A stretch of DNA of 64,000 nucleotides from Mycolicibacterium aubagnense. Its GTDB lineage: Bacteria; Actinomycetota; Actinomycetes; Mycobacteriales; Mycobacteriaceae. The stretch's first letter is position 1. Each line of letters opens with the position of its first letter. The notes below the pieces were generated by a model that did no database searches, was not told the origin of the DNA, and was given only the letters and a program-made list of their open reading frames with translations. Position numbers and translations under genes: made by a program. The stretch spans positions 5,270,001 through 5,334,000 of the forward strand of contig NZ_AP022577.1 in the NCBI RefSeq assembly GCF_010730955.1, given 5' to 3'. Below are positions 36,332 through 46,702 of this stretch, piece by piece.

Positions 36332-39298
36332 GTGCCCAACCCCGCGATACAGCGCCCCACGCAGCCCAGCGTCGGCCGGCTCGGGTTGGTGGCGCCGACG
36401 GCGCGGGCGGATCTGGATCGGCTGGGCTGGAACACCGACGCTCACGTCGTGTTGTTGTGGTCGCTGTCGCGCGCTCCTGACGCCGACAGTGCGCTGCGCG
36501 CCATGGTGCGGATCGCCGACGCTCTGCAAGGCGACTGGGCGGAGCTCAGTGCCCTGTTGGTAACCGATACCTCGTTGCGTGGCAGGCTGTTCGCCGTGCT
36601 GGGGTCGTCGTTGGCCCTGGGCGATCACCTGGTGGCGCATCCTCACTCGTGGCGTCTGCTGCAGGGCGACGTCACGTTGCCGTCGCGAGCCGAGCTGCTC
36701 GACGACTTCGACCGGCTGGCGGCCGAATTGTGCAGTACGGCCGGCACCGCAGCGGCTTCGCACGTGCTGCAGACCCACTACCGTGACCGCATCCTGGTGC
36801 TGGCGGCACTGGACGTCGCGCCGACGGTCGAGAACGAACCAGTCCTGCCGTTCGTCACCGTGGGTGAGCACCTGTCCGATCTGGCCGACGCGGCACTCGG
36901 AGCGGCGCTGGTGGTCGCGACCCGGACGGTGTGCGGGGACGATCCCGGACCGCGACTCGCGGTCATCGCGATGGGCAAATGTGGTGCGCGCGAACTGAAT
37001 TACGTCAGCGACGTCGATATCATCTTCGTTGCCGAAGCGGCCGATTCCGTGTCTACCCGGGTCGCCGGCGAGATGATGCGGTTCGCGGGTGAAACGTTCT
37101 TCGAGGTGGACGCGGCACTGCGGCCCGAGGGCAAGGCCGGTCAGCTGGTCCGCACCCTGGAGTCGCACGTCGCCTACTACCAGCGCTGGGCCAAAACCTG
37201 GGAGTTCCAGGCGCTTTTGAAGGCTCGGGCCGCGGTGGGCGACCCGGAGCTGGGTGAGCAGTACATCGCCGCACTGATGCCGATGGTCTGGACCGCTTGT
37301 GACCGTGAGGATTTCGTGCCCGACGTGCAGGCCATGCGCCGCCGGGTGGAGGAGCTGGTGCCCGCCGGGGTGAAGTCCCGGGAGCTGAAGCTCGGCAAGG
37401 GTGGGCTGCGGGACGTTGAGTTCGCCGTGCAGTTGCTGCAGCTGGTCCACGGCCGCAACGACGACTCGCTGCACGTGGCCTCCACGGTCGACGCGTTGGC
37501 GGCACTCGGGTTCCACGGATACATCGGCCGCGACGATGCCGCGAATCTCACTGCGTCCTACGAGTTTCTGCGGCTGCTCGAGCACCGCCTGCAGCTGCAG
37601 CGGCTCAAACGTACCCACTTGCTGCCCGAGGAGGGCGACGACGAAACGTGGCGCTGGCTCGCCCGCGCGGCACATATCCGGCCAGATGGTCAGCATGACG
37701 CGCTCGGGGTACTCCGCGAGGACCTGAAACGGCAGAACATGCGGGTGTCTCGTCTGCACGCCAAGCTCTTCTACCAGCCGCTGCTGGAAGCGGGGCCCCA
37801 TTTCGGCCCGAGGCTGACCACCGCCGCGGCCGAAAGGCAGTTGGCCGCATTGGGTTACGAAGGCCCGCAGAGCGCGCTGACGCACCTGGCGGCCCTGACC
37901 ACTGCCACCGGCCGCCGCGGCACCGTACAGCAGGTGCTGTTGCCGACGCTGCTGGACTGGCTGTCGGACACCCCCGACCCGGATGCCGGTCTGCTGGCAT
38001 ACCGGCGGATCAGTGAGGAACTGACCGACCAGCGCTGGTTCCTGTCCACCCTGCGGGACGAGAGCGCCGTCGCCAAGCGATTGATGCGCGTACTCGGGAC
38101 CTCGGCCTACGTGCCGGACCTGCTGATGCGGGCGCCGGAAGTCATCCAGCAGTACGCCGATGGTCCGCACGGGCCGAAATTGCTTGAAGTGGAACCGGAT
38201 ACGGTGTTCCGCGCGCTGGTGGCGTCGGCCGGCCGACATCCAGACCCGGTCCGGGCCATCGCCGCGGCGCGAACCCTGCGGCGCCGGGAACTGGCGCGGG
38301 TGGCCTCGGCCGACCTGCTGGGCCTGCTGCCGGTAATCGACGTCTGCAAGGCGCTGACATCGGTCTGGGTGGCGGTGTTGCAGGCCGCGCTGGAAGTGGT
38401 GATCCGGGCCAACTCGCAGACCGATGGTCCGTTGGCACGCATCGCCGTCATCGGGATGGGGCGGCTCGGCGGCGGGGAGCTGGGCTACGGGTCGGACGCG
38501 GACGTGATGTTCGTATGCGAACCCGTCGAGGGCGCCGCAGCGGACGAGTCGGCAGCCGTGCGCTGGGCAATCAGTGTGGCTGAACAGGTGCGGACCTTGT
38601 TGGGCCAGCCCAGTAGCGATCCACCGCTCGAGGTCGACGCCGGGCTGCGTCCCGAAGGCCGAAACGGCTCGCTGGTAAGGACTTTGGCGTCGTACGAGCA
38701 GTACTACGCCCAGTGGGCGCAGCCGTGGGAGATTCAGGCTCTGCTGAGAGCCCATCGCGTGGCCGGGGATCTGGAACTCGGCGAGCGCTTCCTGCTGATG
38801 ATCGACCGCACCCGGTACCCGGCCGATGGCGTGTCGCCGGACACGGTGCGCGAAATCCGGCGGATCAAGGCTCGTGTCGACGCCGAACGGCTACCCCGCG
38901 GCGCCGACCCGAACACTCACACCAAGCTGGGGCGCGGCGGCCTGGCCGACGTGGAGTGGACCGTGCAGCTGCTCCAATTACGTTATGCGCACAAGGTTCC
39001 CACGCTGCACAACACCTCGACGCTGGAGGCACTGGATGCCATCGAAGCGGCCCAGCTGATCGAGGGCGACGAAGCGGACACACTGCGCCAGGCCTGGCTG
39101 ACCGCCACCCGGGCGCGCAACGCGCTGGTGCTGGTGCGCGGCAAACCCACCGACCAACTGCCCGGGCCGGGCCGTCAGCTCAATGCCGTGGCGTCGGCCG
39201 CGGGCTGGCCGGACGGCGACGGCGGCGCCTTCCTGGACAACTATCTGCGCGTGACCCGTCGTGCCAAAACCGTGGTGCGCAAGGTGTTTGGGGAGTAG
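36332..39298 (+). CDS. glnE: Glutamine synthetase adenylyltransferase/deadenylase
   Basis: A 988-residue bifunctional enzyme that attaches and removes AMP on the Tyr of GlnA1. Two nucleotidyltransferase halves are visible: [15 protein letters not shown] in the first (about 215) and [15 protein letters not shown] in the second (about 710), each followed by an R-P-E-G-x-x-G pattern. GTG 36332 lies in a small hairpin (GGGTTG / CAACCC) and 6 bases after a TAACGT element, so a leaderless transcript is likely. It follows glnA2, as in M. tuberculosis. Confidence 0.95.
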   Translation: MPNPAIQRPTQPSVGRLGLVAPTARADLDRLGWNTDAHVVLLWSLSRAPDADSALRAMVRIADALQGDWAELSALLVTDTSLRGRLFAVLGSSLALGDHLVAHPHSWRLLQGDVTLPSRAELLDDFDRLAAELCSTAGTAAASHVLQTHYRDRILVLAALDVAPTVENEPVLPFVTVGEHLSDLADAALGAALVVATRTVCGDDPGPRLAVIAMGKCGARELNYVSDVDIIFVAEAADSVSTRVAGEMMRFAGETFFEVDAALRPEGKAGQLVRTLESHVAYYQRWAKTWEFQALLKARAAVGDPELGEQYIAALMPMVWTACDREDFVPDVQAMRRRVEELVPAGVKSRELKLGKGGLRDVEFAVQLLQLVHGRNDDSLHVASTVDALAALGFHGYIGRDDAANLTASYEFLRLLEHRLQLQRLKRTHLLPEEGDDETWRWLARAAHIRPDGQHDALGVLREDLKRQNMRVSRLHAKLFYQPLLEAGPHFGPRLTTAAAERQLAALGYEGPQSALTHLAALTTATGRRGTVQQVLLPTLLDWLSDTPDPDAGLLAYRRISEELTDQRWFLSTLRDESAVAKRLMRVLGTSAYVPDLLMRAPEVIQQYADGPHGPKLLEVEPDTVFRALVASAGRHPDPVRAIAAARTLRRRELARVASADLLGLLPVIDVCKALTSVWVAVLQAALEVVIRANSQTDGPLARIAVIGMGRLGGGELGYGSDADVMFVCEPVEGAAADESAAVRWAISVAEQVRTLLGQPSSDPPLEVDAGLRPEGRNGSLVRTLASYEQYYAQWAQPWEIQALLRAHRVAGDLELGERFLLMIDRTRYPADGVSPDTVREIRRIKARVDAERLPRGADPNTHTKLGRGGLADVEWTVQLLQLRYAHKVPTLHNTSTLEALDAIEAAQLIEGDEADTLRQAWLTATRARNALVLVRGKPTDQLPGPGRQLNAVASAAGWPDGDGGAFLDNYLRVTRRAKTVVRKVFGE

Positions 39299-39303
39299 GC
39301 GGC

Positions 39304-39948
39304 GTGACAGAGGCAATCGGTAACTCATTCTTCGGCGTGATCACCGACGAGGAGTACCAGCGTCAACGCGCCGTGTACGAGCCGTTCACCGATGCCGTCC
39401 GCAAGCTGATCGATGCCGGGATCCGCACCGGCGTCGATGCGACGAAACTCGCCGAGGCGCAAGCCGAGATCGAAGCGATCATCGACAAACTACGTGCGGT
39501 GGAAAAGCCGGTGCCCTCGATTGTCCGGCTCGCCGACACCGGTCGCCCGCTGTCGTACGCGAATCCGACTGTGGGGCTGCGCAACGCCATCGCCCCGCCG
39601 ATGGTGGTGAACCACGAGGGCGGGCCGGATTACCGGGCCTGGGCCGAATTCGATTTGGGTCTGCCCTATGAAGGCCCACCCGGACTGGTGCACGGCGGAA
39701 TCTGTGCCCTGGTCCTGGACCAACTCCTCGGCGAGACCGCCAGCGCCGGACTGACCAAGCCGCATTTCACCGGCACCATCACCGTGCGCTACCTGCGCGG
39801 CACCCCGCTGGGGCGAGTCCGTGCCGAGGCCTGGGTCGACCGGACCGACGGTGTGAAGACCTATGCGCGCGGCACCCTGTCCGATGCCGAGGGCGTCACC
39901 GTCGAGGCCGACGGCATCTTCATCCGGCCGCAGTGGGCGCGCGAGTGA
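39304..39948 (+). CDS. PaaI-type hotdog thioesterase
   Basis: A 214-residue protein. The N-terminal part (about 1-70) is helical and family-specific; residues about 95-210 form a hotdog domain with GLVHGGICALVLDQLLGE, the active-site helix of PaaI-type acyl-CoA thioesterases, and an FTGTITVRYLRGTPLG strand pair. GTG 39304 is 5 bases after glnE. The stop overlaps the following oxidoreductase start by GTGA. The thioester substrate is unknown. Confidence 0.87.
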   Translation: MTEAIGNSFFGVITDEEYQRQRAVYEPFTDAVRKLIDAGIRTGVDATKLAEAQAEIEAIIDKLRAVEKPVPSIVRLADTGRPLSYANPTVGLRNAIAPPMVVNHEGGPDYRAWAEFDLGLPYEGPPGLVHGGICALVLDQLLGETASAGLTKPHFTGTITVRYLRGTPLGRVRAEAWVDRTDGVKTYARGTLSDAEGVTVEADGIFIRPQWARE

Positions 39949-40805
39949 AGTTCTACGTCAGCCTGGCCTTTCTGGATATCAGCGAGCTGACCGAGATCGC
40001 TCGGGCCGCAGACGAACTCGGCTACGACGGCATCGCTATCCCGGACCACGTGGTGAACCTGGAGACGTTGAGCACGCCGTACCCCTACACACCCGACGGT
40101 CAGCGTCGCTGGCAGCCATTCACGCACTGGCCCGACCCGTGGGTGTTGGTCGGCGCGCTCGCGCAGGTGACCAGCCGGGTGAAATTCGTGACCACGGTGT
40201 ACATCCCCGGTATGCGCGACCCGTTCTCGGTGGCGAAATCGGTCGGGACGGCGGCCTGCCTGTCCGGTGGTCGGGTGGAGTTCGGCGTCGGCGTGGGGTG
40301 GTGTGCCGACGAGTTCGCTTTGATGGGACAGGCTTTCGAGCGCCGCGGCAAGCGCACCGACGAGATGCTGGAGTTGATCCGGCAGCTGTGGCAGCCGGGG
40401 TGGACGTCGTTCGACGGGGAGTTCTACCAGGTGCCGCGGCTTGAGATGGAGCCCACGCCGCCGCCGGTACCCGTCTACGTCGGCGGTCTCAGCGAGATCG
40501 CCCTGCGCCGGGCCGCGCGCAACGACGGCTGGATCGGCGACCTGATCACCACCGACCAGGCCATCGCCGCCGCGACGCGGGTGCGCGAGTTGCGCGTCGA
40601 AAACGGTTTACCGCTGGAGGGTTTCGAGATCCTGACGCCGCTGGCCGACGCCTATCTGCCGGAGCACTTCGAGCGCGCCGCACAGGCCGGCATCACGGGC
40701 AACGTCACCATGCCGTGGCTGTTCTACAGCGGTCCGCAGGCCACGCCGGCCGAGAAGATCAACGGCCTCAAGCGCTTTCGCGCCGACCTCGGTCTGGATC
40801 GCTAG
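39945..40805 (+). CDS. F420-dependent LLM-class oxidoreductase
   Basis: About 286 residues in the luciferase-like TIM-barrel family, TIGR03619-like. Features are the FYVSLAFLDISELTEIA start, a DELGYDGIAIPDHV segment, GVGVGWCADEFALMG and KRTDEMLELIRQLW. These enzymes use the deazaflavin F420 in mycobacteria. The start GTG 39945 overlaps the thioesterase stop by four bases, so both are made together. The substrate is unknown. Confidence 0.88.
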   Translation: MKFYVSLAFLDISELTEIARAADELGYDGIAIPDHVVNLETLSTPYPYTPDGQRRWQPFTHWPDPWVLVGALAQVTSRVKFVTTVYIPGMRDPFSVAKSVGTAACLSGGRVEFGVGVGWCADEFALMGQAFERRGKRTDEMLELIRQLWQPGWTSFDGEFYQVPRLEMEPTPPPVPVYVGGLSEIALRRAARNDGWIGDLITTDQAIAAATRVRELRVENGLPLEGFEILTPLADAYLPEHFERAAQAGITGNVTMPWLFYSGPQATPAEKINGLKRFRADLGLDR

Positions 40806-41222
40806 CTAGCGTTTGCGCAGCGCATCGAGGGAGAGCGCTCCACCGCCGGTGAACACCAGCAGGAACAGCGCAAAGCAGTAGAGGACCGCGGGCTCGCCGC
40901 CGTTGGCGATGGGCAACAGGCCGTGCGGCTGGTGCTCCATGAAGTAGGCGAAGGCCATTTCGCCGGAACCGATGAAGGCGGCGATGCGGGTGGCCAAGCC
41001 GGTGAAGATCAGGATGCCGACGATCAGTTCGATGGCACCGGCGTACCAACCCGGGAAACTGCCGAAGGCCGGCGCGGCCATACCGGGCGCGGTGTCGACG
41101 GGCCACTTGAACAGCGTGGTGGCGCCATGCAGCGCGAACAGGAAGCCGAGCACTATCCGGAAGACGGACAGCACGAGGGGGGCGACAGTGTCGAGTCGGG
41201 ATTCGATGTCCAGCTGAGCCAT
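40806..41222 (-). CDS. DoxX-family membrane protein
   Basis: A 138-residue protein with about four hydrophobic segments and the DoxX pattern RIVLGFLFALHGATTLFKW, then AGAIELIVGILIFTGLATR. DoxX proteins are linked with quinone or redox stress tolerance; the exact reaction is open. Its stop abuts that of the upstream convergent gene within a CTAGCTAG palindrome. A TAGGAT element ends 6 bases before its ATG, suggesting a leaderless transcript. Confidence 0.85.
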   Translation of the reverse strand: MAQLDIESRLDTVAPLVLSVFRIVLGFLFALHGATTLFKWPVDTAPGMAAPAFGSFPGWYAGAIELIVGILIFTGLATRIAAFIGSGEMAFAYFMEHQPHGLLPIANGGEPAVLYCFALFLLVFTGGGALSLDALRKR

Positions 41223-41303
41223 GGCTCGATCCTAGGGGTCCTCGAGTCATGGCACCGATGTGCGTCAGGCGTTTCGGCCCGGCCGCCGTTCGGTGCCGTG
41301 CTA

Positions 41304-41340
41304 TATTCAACCAATAGGTACAGAACTAAACGGTTGAATA
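41304..41340. promoter_or_regulatory. Inverted repeat, candidate ArsR operator
   Basis: TATTCAACC (41304-41312) and GGTTGAATA (41332-41340), a perfect 9-bp inverted repeat with a 19-base spacer, directly upstream of the ribosome site AGGAG (41341-41345) of the ArsR-type gene. TTCAA/TTGAA half-sites are typical of ArsR/SmtB operators, so autoregulation is likely. Confidence 0.6.
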
Positions 41341-41350
41341 AGGAGCCTGG

Positions 41351-41692
41351 ATGGCGACGGACCAGCTGAGCCGCACTTTCGCCGCACTGGCGGACCCGAC
41401 CCGTCGGAGCATGCTCGCGCTGCTGGCTGATGGGGAACGAACCGTCGGCGAACTGGTCGAGCCGTTCGACATGACGTTCGCCGCGGTGTCCAAGCACCTG
41501 CGGGTACTGGAAACCGCCGGACTGGTGCGGAGAAGCCGCACCGCGCAGTACCGGCCGGCCACCCTCGACCCGGAACCCCTTGCGGCAGCGGCGAAATGGA
41601 TTTCGGAGTACGAGAAATTCTGGAGCGCGAACCTGGATTCGATGGGGGAGTTGCTCGCCCGTCTGCAACACAACAAAGGAGAAGACGCATGA
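41351..41692 (+). CDS. ArsR/SmtB-type winged-helix repressor
   Basis: A 113-residue regulator: ALADPTRRSMLALLADGER, then EPFDMTFAAVSKHLRVLETAGLV, the recognition helix, and VRRSRTAQYRPATLDP wing. No metal-binding Cys cluster is visible, so the signal is unlikely to be arsenic or cadmium. It is coupled by ATGA overlap to the AHSA1/START-domain gene, a very common pair in actinobacteria. Confidence 0.9.
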   Translation: MATDQLSRTFAALADPTRRSMLALLADGERTVGELVEPFDMTFAAVSKHLRVLETAGLVRRSRTAQYRPATLDPEPLAAAAKWISEYEKFWSANLDSMGELLARLQHNKGEDA

Positions 41693-42132
41693 CCGATTCG
41701 GTGACCCTCGTTCGGACCTTCGATGCACCCCAGGAGCTGGTGTACTCGATGTTCGTCACACCGGAGTATTTCGCGACCTGGTTCGGCACCGACCAGGTCG
41801 ATGTGCCGATGGACACCTTCGAGATGGACGCGCGGATCGGTGGTGAATGGCGTGCCGTCATGCACCTGCCCGACGGCACGCTCAAGCACTGGGTCGGCAG
41901 TTTCCTCGAACTCGATCCGCCGAATCGGGTGGTGTTCGACCTGACCGATGAACCGGACAACCCGGAGCGGATGCCGGTCACGGTGACGCTGCGTCCCGTC
42001 GGCGGCGGCACCGAACTGACCCTGGTTCAGCAGACTCCGGGCTGGCCCGCCGAGGGCCGTGCCGCGCTCGAGCACGGCTACAACGCGTTCCTGGATTCCA
42101 TGGGCCGGCTGTTGCAGCGGCTGCCTGCCTGA
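41689..42132 (+). CDS. AHSA1/SRPBCC-domain protein
   Basis: A 147-residue START-like (SRPBCC) domain with the usual VTLVRTFDAPQELVYSMFVTPEYFATWFG start, a WVGSFLELDPPNRVVF middle and a GYNAFLDSMGRLL C-terminal helix. The fold makes a hydrophobic cavity for a ligand. It starts at ATG 41689, overlapping the repressor gene, and may serve as the ligand-binding or effector half of the pair. Confidence 0.88.
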   Translation: MTDSVTLVRTFDAPQELVYSMFVTPEYFATWFGTDQVDVPMDTFEMDARIGGEWRAVMHLPDGTLKHWVGSFLELDPPNRVVFDLTDEPDNPERMPVTVTLRPVGGGTELTLVQQTPGWPAEGRAALEHGYNAFLDSMGRLLQRLPA

Positions 42133-42144
42133 TACGCGGCGGCC

Positions 42145-42196
42145 AGACGCAAAAACTGCTCCTTTCCGGCAAGGGAAAGGAGCAGTTTTCGCGTCT
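42145..42196. terminator. Strong bidirectional terminator between AHSA1 gene and glnA1
   Basis: A 23-bp inverted repeat with one mismatch: AGACGCAAAAACTGCTCC on the left arm, and its complement on the right, with a short GGCAA-type loop. A-rich and T-rich blocks inside the arms give a U-run in both directions, so it should end both converging transcripts. Confidence 0.85.
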
Positions 42197-42208
42197 GTGC
42201 GCTAGGGC

Positions 42209-43645
42209 TCAGCAGTCGTAGTAGAGCGAGAACTCGTACGGGTGAGGACGGATCTGGACCGGCAAGATCTCGTTCTCCCGCTTGTACGAGATCCAGGTCT
42301 CGATCAGGTCCTCGGTGAACACGCCACCCTCGGTGAGGTAGTCGTGATCCTGCTCGAGGCGGTCGATGACGGCCGCCAGCGAGGTCGGGGCCTGCGGGAT
42401 GTTGGCGGCCTCGTCCGGCGGCAGCTCGTAGAGGTCCTTGTCGACCGGGGCCAGCGGCTCGATCTTCTTCTTGATGCCGTCGATACCGGCCATGAGCATC
42501 GCCGAGAAGGCCAGGTACGGGTTACCCGAGCTGTCCGGGCAACGGAACTCGAGGCGCTTGGCCTTCGGGTTGTTGCCGGTGATCGGGATACGCACACACG
42601 CCGAACGGTTGCGCTGGCTGTACACCAGGTTGATCGGGGCCTCATAGCCCGGCACCAGACGCTTGTAGGAGTTCACCGTCGGGTTGGTGAACGCCAGCAG
42701 CGACGGGGCGTGGTGCAGGATGCCGCCGATGTAGTGGCGCGCCATGTCGGACAGGCCCGCATAGCCGGACTCGTCGTGGAACAGCGGCTTGCCGTCCTTC
42801 CACAGCGACTGGTGGGCATGCATGCCCGAGCCGTTGTCGCCGAACAGCGGCTTCGGCATGAAGGTGACGGTCTTGCCGTTCGCCCACGCGGTGTTCTTGA
42901 TGATGTACTTGAACAGCAGCACATCGTCGGCCGCGGCCAGCAGCGTGTCGAACTTGTAGTTGATCTCGGCCTGGCCGGCGGTGCCGACCTCGTGGTGGCC
43001 GCGCTCCAGGGTGAACCCGGCGTTGATCAGGTTGGTCGACATCTCGTCACGCAGGTCGACGTAGTGGTCGTACGGCGCGACGGGGAAGTAACCACCCTTG
43101 GGGCGGACCTTGTAGCCGCGGTTGGCCGAGCCGTCGGCCTCGAAGGGCTCACCGGTGTTCCACCAGCCCGACTCGGAGTCGACCTCGTAGAAGGTGCCGT
43201 TGATCTTCGAGTCGAAGGCGACGGAGTCGAAGATGTAGAACTCAGCTTCGGCACCGAAGTACGCGGTGTCGGCGATGCCGGTGCTGGCCAGGTAGTTCTC
43301 GGCCTTGCGGGCGACGTTACGTGGGTCACGGGAGTAGGCCTCACGCGTGAACGGGTCGTGCACGAAGAAGTTCAGGTTCAGCGTCTTGGCGGCGCGGAAC
43401 GGGTCGATGCGCGCGGTGTTGGCATCCGGCAGCAGCATCATGTCGGACTCATGGATCGACTGGAAGCCGCGCACCGACGAACCGTCGAATGCCAGGCCAT
43501 CTTCGAAAACGCTCTCGTCGAAGGCCGAAGCCGGGATCGAGAAGTGCTGGACGACACCGGGCAGATCGCAGAAGCGAATGTCGACGTACTCGACGTTCTC
43601 GTCCTTGATCAGCTTGAAGATGTCGTCAGACGTCTTTTCTGCCAC
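42209..43645 (-). CDS. glnA1: Glutamine synthetase type I, GlnA1
   Basis: A 478-residue main glutamine synthetase (Rv2220 orthologue). The family signatures [12 protein letters not shown] and [19 protein letters not shown] are clear. Tyr406 in [10 protein letters not shown] is the adenylylation site used by GlnE. GTG 43645 has AAAGGAG upstream. In M. tuberculosis this enzyme also feeds poly-glutamate/glutamine cell-wall material and is exported; nothing like a signal peptide is visible. It is a single gene ending at a strong terminator. Confidence 0.96.
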   Translation of the reverse strand: MAEKTSDDIFKLIKDENVEYVDIRFCDLPGVVQHFSIPASAFDESVFEDGLAFDGSSVRGFQSIHESDMMLLPDANTARIDPFRAAKTLNLNFFVHDPFTREAYSRDPRNVARKAENYLASTGIADTAYFGAEAEFYIFDSVAFDSKINGTFYEVDSESGWWNTGEPFEADGSANRGYKVRPKGGYFPVAPYDHYVDLRDEMSTNLINAGFTLERGHHEVGTAGQAEINYKFDTLLAAADDVLLFKYIIKNTAWANGKTVTFMPKPLFGDNGSGMHAHQSLWKDGKPLFHDESGYAGLSDMARHYIGGILHHAPSLLAFTNPTVNSYKRLVPGYEAPINLVYSQRNRSACVRIPITGNNPKAKRLEFRCPDSSGNPYLAFSAMLMAGIDGIKKKIEPLAPVDKDLYELPPDEAANIPQAPTSLAAVIDRLEQDHDYLTEGGVFTEDLIETWISYKRENEILPVQIRPHPYEFSLYYDC

Positions 43646-43813
43646 GTAAGTGATCTCCTTTACTGGTGTTACCCGCGGTCGAACCTAGGGACACGATGTT
43701 GCATGCCAATCAACCGTATGTTTCGCGGACGTTACGCGATGGGTGGTTTGTGAATCGCACGGCCACTCACCGCGCGGTTCGGTTGTGCGAGCGCGCACGC
43801 CTATCCTGACAGC

Positions 43814-44305
43814 ATGTCCGGTGCAGATGGATTTCGGCTCGGTTCGTGGCTGTCCGGGCCCGAATCGGAGCGCCCCGTTGATGACTCCAACTACCCGGGT
43901 AAAGCGTTCGGCCTGCCGGAAACCGGCCCGGGTTCGCTGGCGCGATTCGGCCGCCGGTTCGCCGCCCTGTTGGTGGACTGGCTGATCTGTTACGGCCTCG
44001 GCACCCTGAGTGTCGTGTTCGGCGGGGTCAGCGAATACGAATACCAGTACGTCTGGCACGGCACGCCTGCGGTGATCGCCTGGGTCATTGTCGGGACGGT
44101 TTCCGTGCGGTTCTTCGGCTTCACGCCGGGCCAGTTCGTGCTGGGACTGCGCGTCGTATCGGTGGGAAAGACCCAGTACGTCGGAATCGGACGCGCGTTC
44201 GTCCGCATGCTGCTGGTGCTGCTGGCCGTCCCCCCGCTGCTGACCGACTCCGACGGCCGCGGCCTGCAGGACCGGCTGACCAACACCGCCGTCCTGCGCC
44301 GCTAG
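43814..44305 (+). CDS. RDD-family membrane protein
   Basis: A 163-residue protein with an N-terminal hydrophilic part and three hydrophobic segments, beginning with the RDD signature ARFGRRFAALLVDWLICYG. It matches Rv2219A in place and type. Function is unknown. TATCCT ends 6 bases before ATG 43814, again suggesting a leaderless transcript. The gene is divergent from glnA1 and convergent with the DUF4191 gene. Confidence 0.88.
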   Translation: MSGADGFRLGSWLSGPESERPVDDSNYPGKAFGLPETGPGSLARFGRRFAALLVDWLICYGLGTLSVVFGGVSEYEYQYVWHGTPAVIAWVIVGTVSVRFFGFTPGQFVLGLRVVSVGKTQYVGIGRAFVRMLLVLLAVPPLLTDSDGRGLQDRLTNTAVLRR

Positions 44306-44315
44306 GCCCGAACCG

Positions 44316-45071
44316 CTACTTGCGCCGAGCGGTGCGCTGCATGCCCTTCATCTTGGCGCCGGCAGGCAGCGGGCCCTTGGGCAGGCCGCCCGGGCCCAGC
44401 TTCGAACCGAGCGCCGCGAGGCGGGACTCCAGCGAGTCCATCTGCTTGGTGGTGATGTTGGCGGGCAGCTTGGTCAGGTGCCGTTCCAGCTTGGCCAGCG
44501 GCACCTGGTCTTCTTCGTTGCCGACCACGACGGTGTAGATCGGCACTTCGCCGACCAGTCGTGCGGCGCGCTTCTTCTCCTGCGCCAGGAGCGGCTTCAG
44601 GCGCTGCGGCGAGCCCTCGCCGACGAAGATCACACCCGGCCGGCCGATGACCCGGTGCACGGCATCGAAGCTGCCGGTGGCGGCGACGCCCTGCGTGACG
44701 CGCCACTGGCCGCGCATGTTGTCCAGCGCCCAGGCCGCGGCGCCGGTCTGGCCGTCGGCCTTGCTGTAGACCGACTTCTGCGCCCGTCGGCCGAAGATGA
44801 TGAAGGCGACCAGCGCGCCGAGCACCACACCCAGGATGGGCAGCGTCACCCAGGTGAAGATGCTGTCTGAGTACACCGCCATGCCGACGGCGAGCGCCAG
44901 AATCAGCACGAACGCGCCGATCATGTACGGCAGCAGCCGCTTGTCCTCTTTGCGCTGAATCTGGAACGCCTGCCAGAGCTGAGTGCGGCGCTGCTTCGAG
45001 GCAGCCTTACGGGCAGCCTTCGCTTCGGCCTTCGCAGCCTTCAGAGCGGCAGGATCGGTGGTCTTCGCCAT
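44316..45071 (-). CDS. DUF4191 membrane protein (Rv2219 type)
   Basis: A 251-residue protein with a basic N-terminus (AKAEAKAARKAASKQRRTQL), two close transmembrane helices (about 48-90) and a C-terminal domain with a KLERHLTKLPANI segment, ending in basic residues. It lies after lipA with 15 bases between; a TATCCT element ends 6 bases before its ATG, so it may have its own leaderless promoter. The role is unknown, although its stable position next to lipA is conserved. Confidence 0.88.
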   Translation of the reverse strand: MAKTTDPAALKAAKAEAKAARKAASKQRRTQLWQAFQIQRKEDKRLLPYMIGAFVLILALAVGMAVYSDSIFTWVTLPILGVVLGALVAFIIFGRRAQKSVYSKADGQTGAAAWALDNMRGQWRVTQGVAATGSFDAVHRVIGRPGVIFVGEGSPQRLKPLLAQEKKRAARLVGEVPIYTVVVGNEEDQVPLAKLERHLTKLPANITTKQMDSLESRLAALGSKLGPGGLPKGPLPAGAKMKGMQRTARRK

Positions 45072-45086
45072 GCCACCAGGATAGAT

Positions 45087-46019
45087 TCAGGAAACCGGTG
45101 GCCGTAATCGGGCAGCTTGGGCGTACAGCTTTCCGGCCCGGTAGGACGAGCGGACCAGCGGTCCGGCCAGCACACCGGCGAAGCCGAGCCCTTCGGCGAA
45201 CTGCTGATGCTCGACGAATTCCTCGGGCCGCACCCAACGCTCGACGGGGTGGTGTCGCGGCGACGGGCGCAGGTACTGGGTGATGGTGACGATGTCGCAG
45301 CCGGCGTCGTACAGGTCCTGCAGCGCCACGCGGATTTCCTCGGGCGTCTCTCCCATGCCGAGGATCAGGTTGCTCTTGGTGACCAGGCCGTAGTCGCGGG
45401 CAGCGGTGATCACACCGAGGCTGCGCTCGTAGCGGAACGCCGGGCGGATGCGCTTGAAGATGCGCGGCACGGTTTCGACGTTGTGCGCGAACACTTCTGG
45501 ACGCGAGTCGAAGACCTCGTCGAGCAGCGCGGACACACCGTTGAAGTCGGGCGCCAGCAGCTCGACGCCGGTGTTCGGGTTGAGTGCGTGAATCTGGCGG
45601 ACGGTCTCGGCGTACAGCCAGGCGCCGCCGTCGGGGAGGTCGTCGCGGGCCACCCCGGTGATCGTGGAGTAGCGCAGGCCCATGGTCTGCACGCTCTCGG
45701 CGACCCGGCGGGGTTCGTCACGGTCCAGGTCTGCGGGCTTACCGGTGTCGATCTGGCAGAAGTCGCAGCGGCGGGTGCACTGCTCGCCGCCGATCAGGAA
45801 GGTGGCCTCGCGGTCCTCCCAGCACTCGTAGATGTTGGGGCAGCCGGCCTCTTCGCAGACGGTGTGCAGACCCTCGCGCTTGACCAGGCTCTTCAGGTCC
45901 TTGTACTCGGGGCCCATCTTGAGCTTGGTCTTGATCCACGGCGGCTTGCGCTCGATCGGCGTCTCCGCGTTGCGGACCTCCAGGCGGAGCAGCTTGCGGT
46001 TACCGGGATCGACACTCAT
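45087..46019 (-). CDS. lipA: Lipoyl synthase
   Basis: A 310-residue radical SAM enzyme that inserts two sulfurs into protein-bound octanoate. The auxiliary cluster Cys are C55, C60 and C66 (VCEEAGC, then YEC); the radical SAM CxxxCxxC is C81, C85 and C88. I start at ATG 46019, overlapping lipB by four bases. The open frame extends upstream into lipB but has no family homology there. TAACAT ends seven bases before this start, so an internal leaderless promoter is also possible. Confidence 0.95.
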   Translation of the reverse strand: MSVDPGNRKLLRLEVRNAETPIERKPPWIKTKLKMGPEYKDLKSLVKREGLHTVCEEAGCPNIYECWEDREATFLIGGEQCTRRCDFCQIDTGKPADLDRDEPRRVAESVQTMGLRYSTITGVARDDLPDGGAWLYAETVRQIHALNPNTGVELLAPDFNGVSALLDEVFDSRPEVFAHNVETVPRIFKRIRPAFRYERSLGVITAARDYGLVTKSNLILGMGETPEEIRVALQDLYDAGCDIVTITQYLRPSPRHHPVERWVRPEEFVEHQQFAEGLGFAGVLAGPLVRSSYRAGKLYAQAARLRPPVS

Positions 46020-46702
46020 GATGTCGATGTTAGTGCGGTGCGGGGTGCGTCGACGGCTGCCCCGAGTGCCGAGCACACCGATACAGCCACCCGGTCCATG
46101 ACGTCCTCGGGCGTGACCTCCCGGCCCAGCTCCTTCGTCAGGGACGTGACGCCGGCATCGGCGATGCCGCACGGGACGATGCCGCCGAACGCGCCCAGGT
46201 CGCAGTTACAGTTCAACGAGAAACCGTGCAGCGTCGTGCCGCGCGCGACGCGGATGCCGATGGCGGCGATCTTGCGCTCGGGCCGCAACCCGTCGGCGGC
46301 CAGCCACACGCCGGAGCGGCCGTCCACGCGGATGGTGTCCAGGCCGAGATCGGCGCACACCGACATCAGCGCATCTTCAAGCAGCCGAACGAATTTCACC
46401 ACGTCGAGCGGCTGCGCGAGGCCGATGATCGGGTAGCCGACCAGCTGCCCCGGGCCGTGCCAGGTGATCTTGCCGCCGCGGTCGGTGTCGATGACCGGGG
46501 TGCCGTCGGCCGGGCGCTCGTGCGGTTCGGTGCGGCGGCCGGCGGTGTAGACGGGCAGGTGCTCGAGCAGCAGCAGGGTGTCGTCGCCGCGCTCGTCGGC
46601 GCGGGCGGTGGCGAGATCACGCTGGAGCTGCCAGGCATCGTTGTAGTCGACGGTGCCCAGGCGGCGTATCTCGATCGGGCCGCCGGCAGATCGGATGGTC
46701 AC
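46016..46702 (-). CDS. lipB: Octanoyl-ACP:protein octanoyltransferase
   Basis: A 228-residue enzyme that transfers octanoate from acyl carrier protein to lipoyl domains. The catalytic pair appears as K144 (ERKIAAIGI) and C178 (GIVPCGI), with the substrate loop [19 protein letters not shown] 46702 has no ribosome site; TAGCGT ends seven bases upstream. It precedes lipA with a four-base overlap, so both steps of lipoate synthesis are coupled. Confidence 0.95.
   Translation of the reverse strand: MTIRSAGGPIEIRRLGTVDYNDAWQLQRDLATARADERGDDTLLLLEHLPVYTAGRRTEPHERPADGTPVIDTDRGGKITWHGPGQLVGYPIIGLAQPLDVVKFVRLLEDALMSVCADLGLDTIRVDGRSGVWLAADGLRPERKIAAIGIRVARGTTLHGFSLNCNCDLGAFGGIVPCGIADAGVTSLTKELGREVTPEDVMDRVAVSVCSALGAAVDAPRTALTSTS

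Noticed and set aside
36281..38755. Long antisense open frame over glnE
   Set aside because: It lies fully opposite a clear glnE with domain motifs; long antisense frames are usual in high-GC genomes.
42242..43753. Long open frame opposite glnA1
   Set aside because: glnA1 has conserved motifs and a ribosome site on the other strand.
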